A stretch of DNA of 5,980 nt from Dehalococcoidia bacterium. GTDB lineage: Bacteria; Chloroflexota; Dehalococcoidia; Dehalococcoidales; RBG-16-60-22. The stretch covers positions 1 to 5,980 of the forward strand of contig JAUWYU010000101.1 of assembly GCA_030615655.1 (NCBI GenBank). Direction: 5' to 3'. Positions 5,838-5,980 of the stretch are shown here, piece after piece. Under the pieces are notes generated by a model. It did not search any database. It had not been told where the DNA came from and worked only from the letters and a program-made list of their open reading frames with translations. Position 1 is the stretch's first letter, and each line of letters opens with the position of its first letter. Made by a program: the position numbers and the translations under genes.

Positions 5838-5980
5838 ATGACAATCTGGATTGTACTAATAGTATGTGCCTACCTTATCGGTTCGGTGCCCGCCTCCTAC
5901 CTGGCCGCTAAATCCCGTGGGATAGACCTCAGGAAACAGGGCACGCAGCAGGTGGGGGGCGGCAACCTGTGGCGGATGAC
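5838..5980 (+). CDS. plsY: PlsY-like glycerol-3-phosphate acyltransferase, 3' end missing
   Basis: PlsY is a polytopic membrane enzyme that acylates glycerol-3-phosphate with acyl-phosphate, the first committed step of phospholipid synthesis in many bacteria. Only 47 codons lie in the window. They show a hydrophobic first helix (about residues 2-16) leading into YLIGSVPASYLAAK (12-25) and RGIDLRK (28-34), matching the PlsY N-terminus (family form roughly Y-L-x-GS-x-P-x-x-Y, then RGxDxR). The next loop reads GTQQVGGGNLWRM, where standard PlsY has about GSGNIGATNVLR, so the first conserved substrate-binding loop is altered. It may be one of several PlsY paralogues, as I recall for Dehalococcoides-type genomes, with changed activity. 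Family assignment is fairly secure from the N-terminus; the function of this variant is less certain because the other conserved loops are outside the window. Confidence 0.8.
   Translation, partial: MTIWIVLIVCAYLIGSVPASYLAAKSRGIDLRKQGTQQVGGGNLWRM

Noticed and set aside
1..5980. Mobile element, CRISPR, phage or defence system
   Set aside because: I saw no transposase, integrase, spaced direct repeats, attachment-site duplication or foreign composition. All seven genes are conserved housekeeping families in one orientation.

Overview
The window looks like a stretch of conserved bacterial core genome with every gene on the + strand. In order it holds the 3' part of NAD+ synthetase (nadE), recA, recX, RNase Y (rny), a YmdB-type metallophosphoesterase, a PHP-domain phosphoesterase, and the 5' end of a PlsY-type acyltransferase that runs off the right edge. 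I see no rRNA, tRNA, CRISPR array, insertion sequence or phage gene. No stretch without a gene exceeds about 105 bases.

Organism (inference): the gene set (RNase Y plus YmdB, and RecX with an N-terminal extension) excludes enterobacteria and points to a Firmicutes/Chloroflexota/Thermotogota-type lineage. The moderate GC content (a little over 50% by eye) and the PlsY variant with GTQQVGGGN make a Dehalococcoidia-like Chloroflexota my best guess. That rests on memory of family sequences and not on a search.

Layout: nadE ends at 699. A 103-base gap with a possible promoter leads to recA (start 803, chosen by its Shine-Dalgarno and by residue register with E. coli RecA). Between recA and recX lies an 11-bp hairpin followed by a T-rich stretch, a likely terminator/attenuator that would keep RecX below RecA. 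After recX, a 94-base gap with a possible promoter and a very strong ribosome binding site leads to rny. The genes rny, ymdB and the PHP gene are packed with a 1-base gap and a 4-base overlap, so they should be one translationally coupled unit. plsY follows after 30 bases and may belong to the same transcript.

How they work together: recA/recX form a recombinase-plus-modulator pair. rny/ymdB/PHP look like an RNA-turnover cassette: a membrane-anchored endonuclease, a cyclic-nucleotide/phosphodiester hydrolase, and a PHP enzyme from the family that includes RNase AM and nucleoside 3',5'-bisphosphate phosphatases. No strong candidate for a wholly new system was found. The points most worth checking are the recA-recX attenuator, the RNA-turnover cassette, the altered substrate loop of the PlsY-like protein, a Pro-to-Ser change in the RecA Walker A motif, and two perfect hairpins inside recA and recX.
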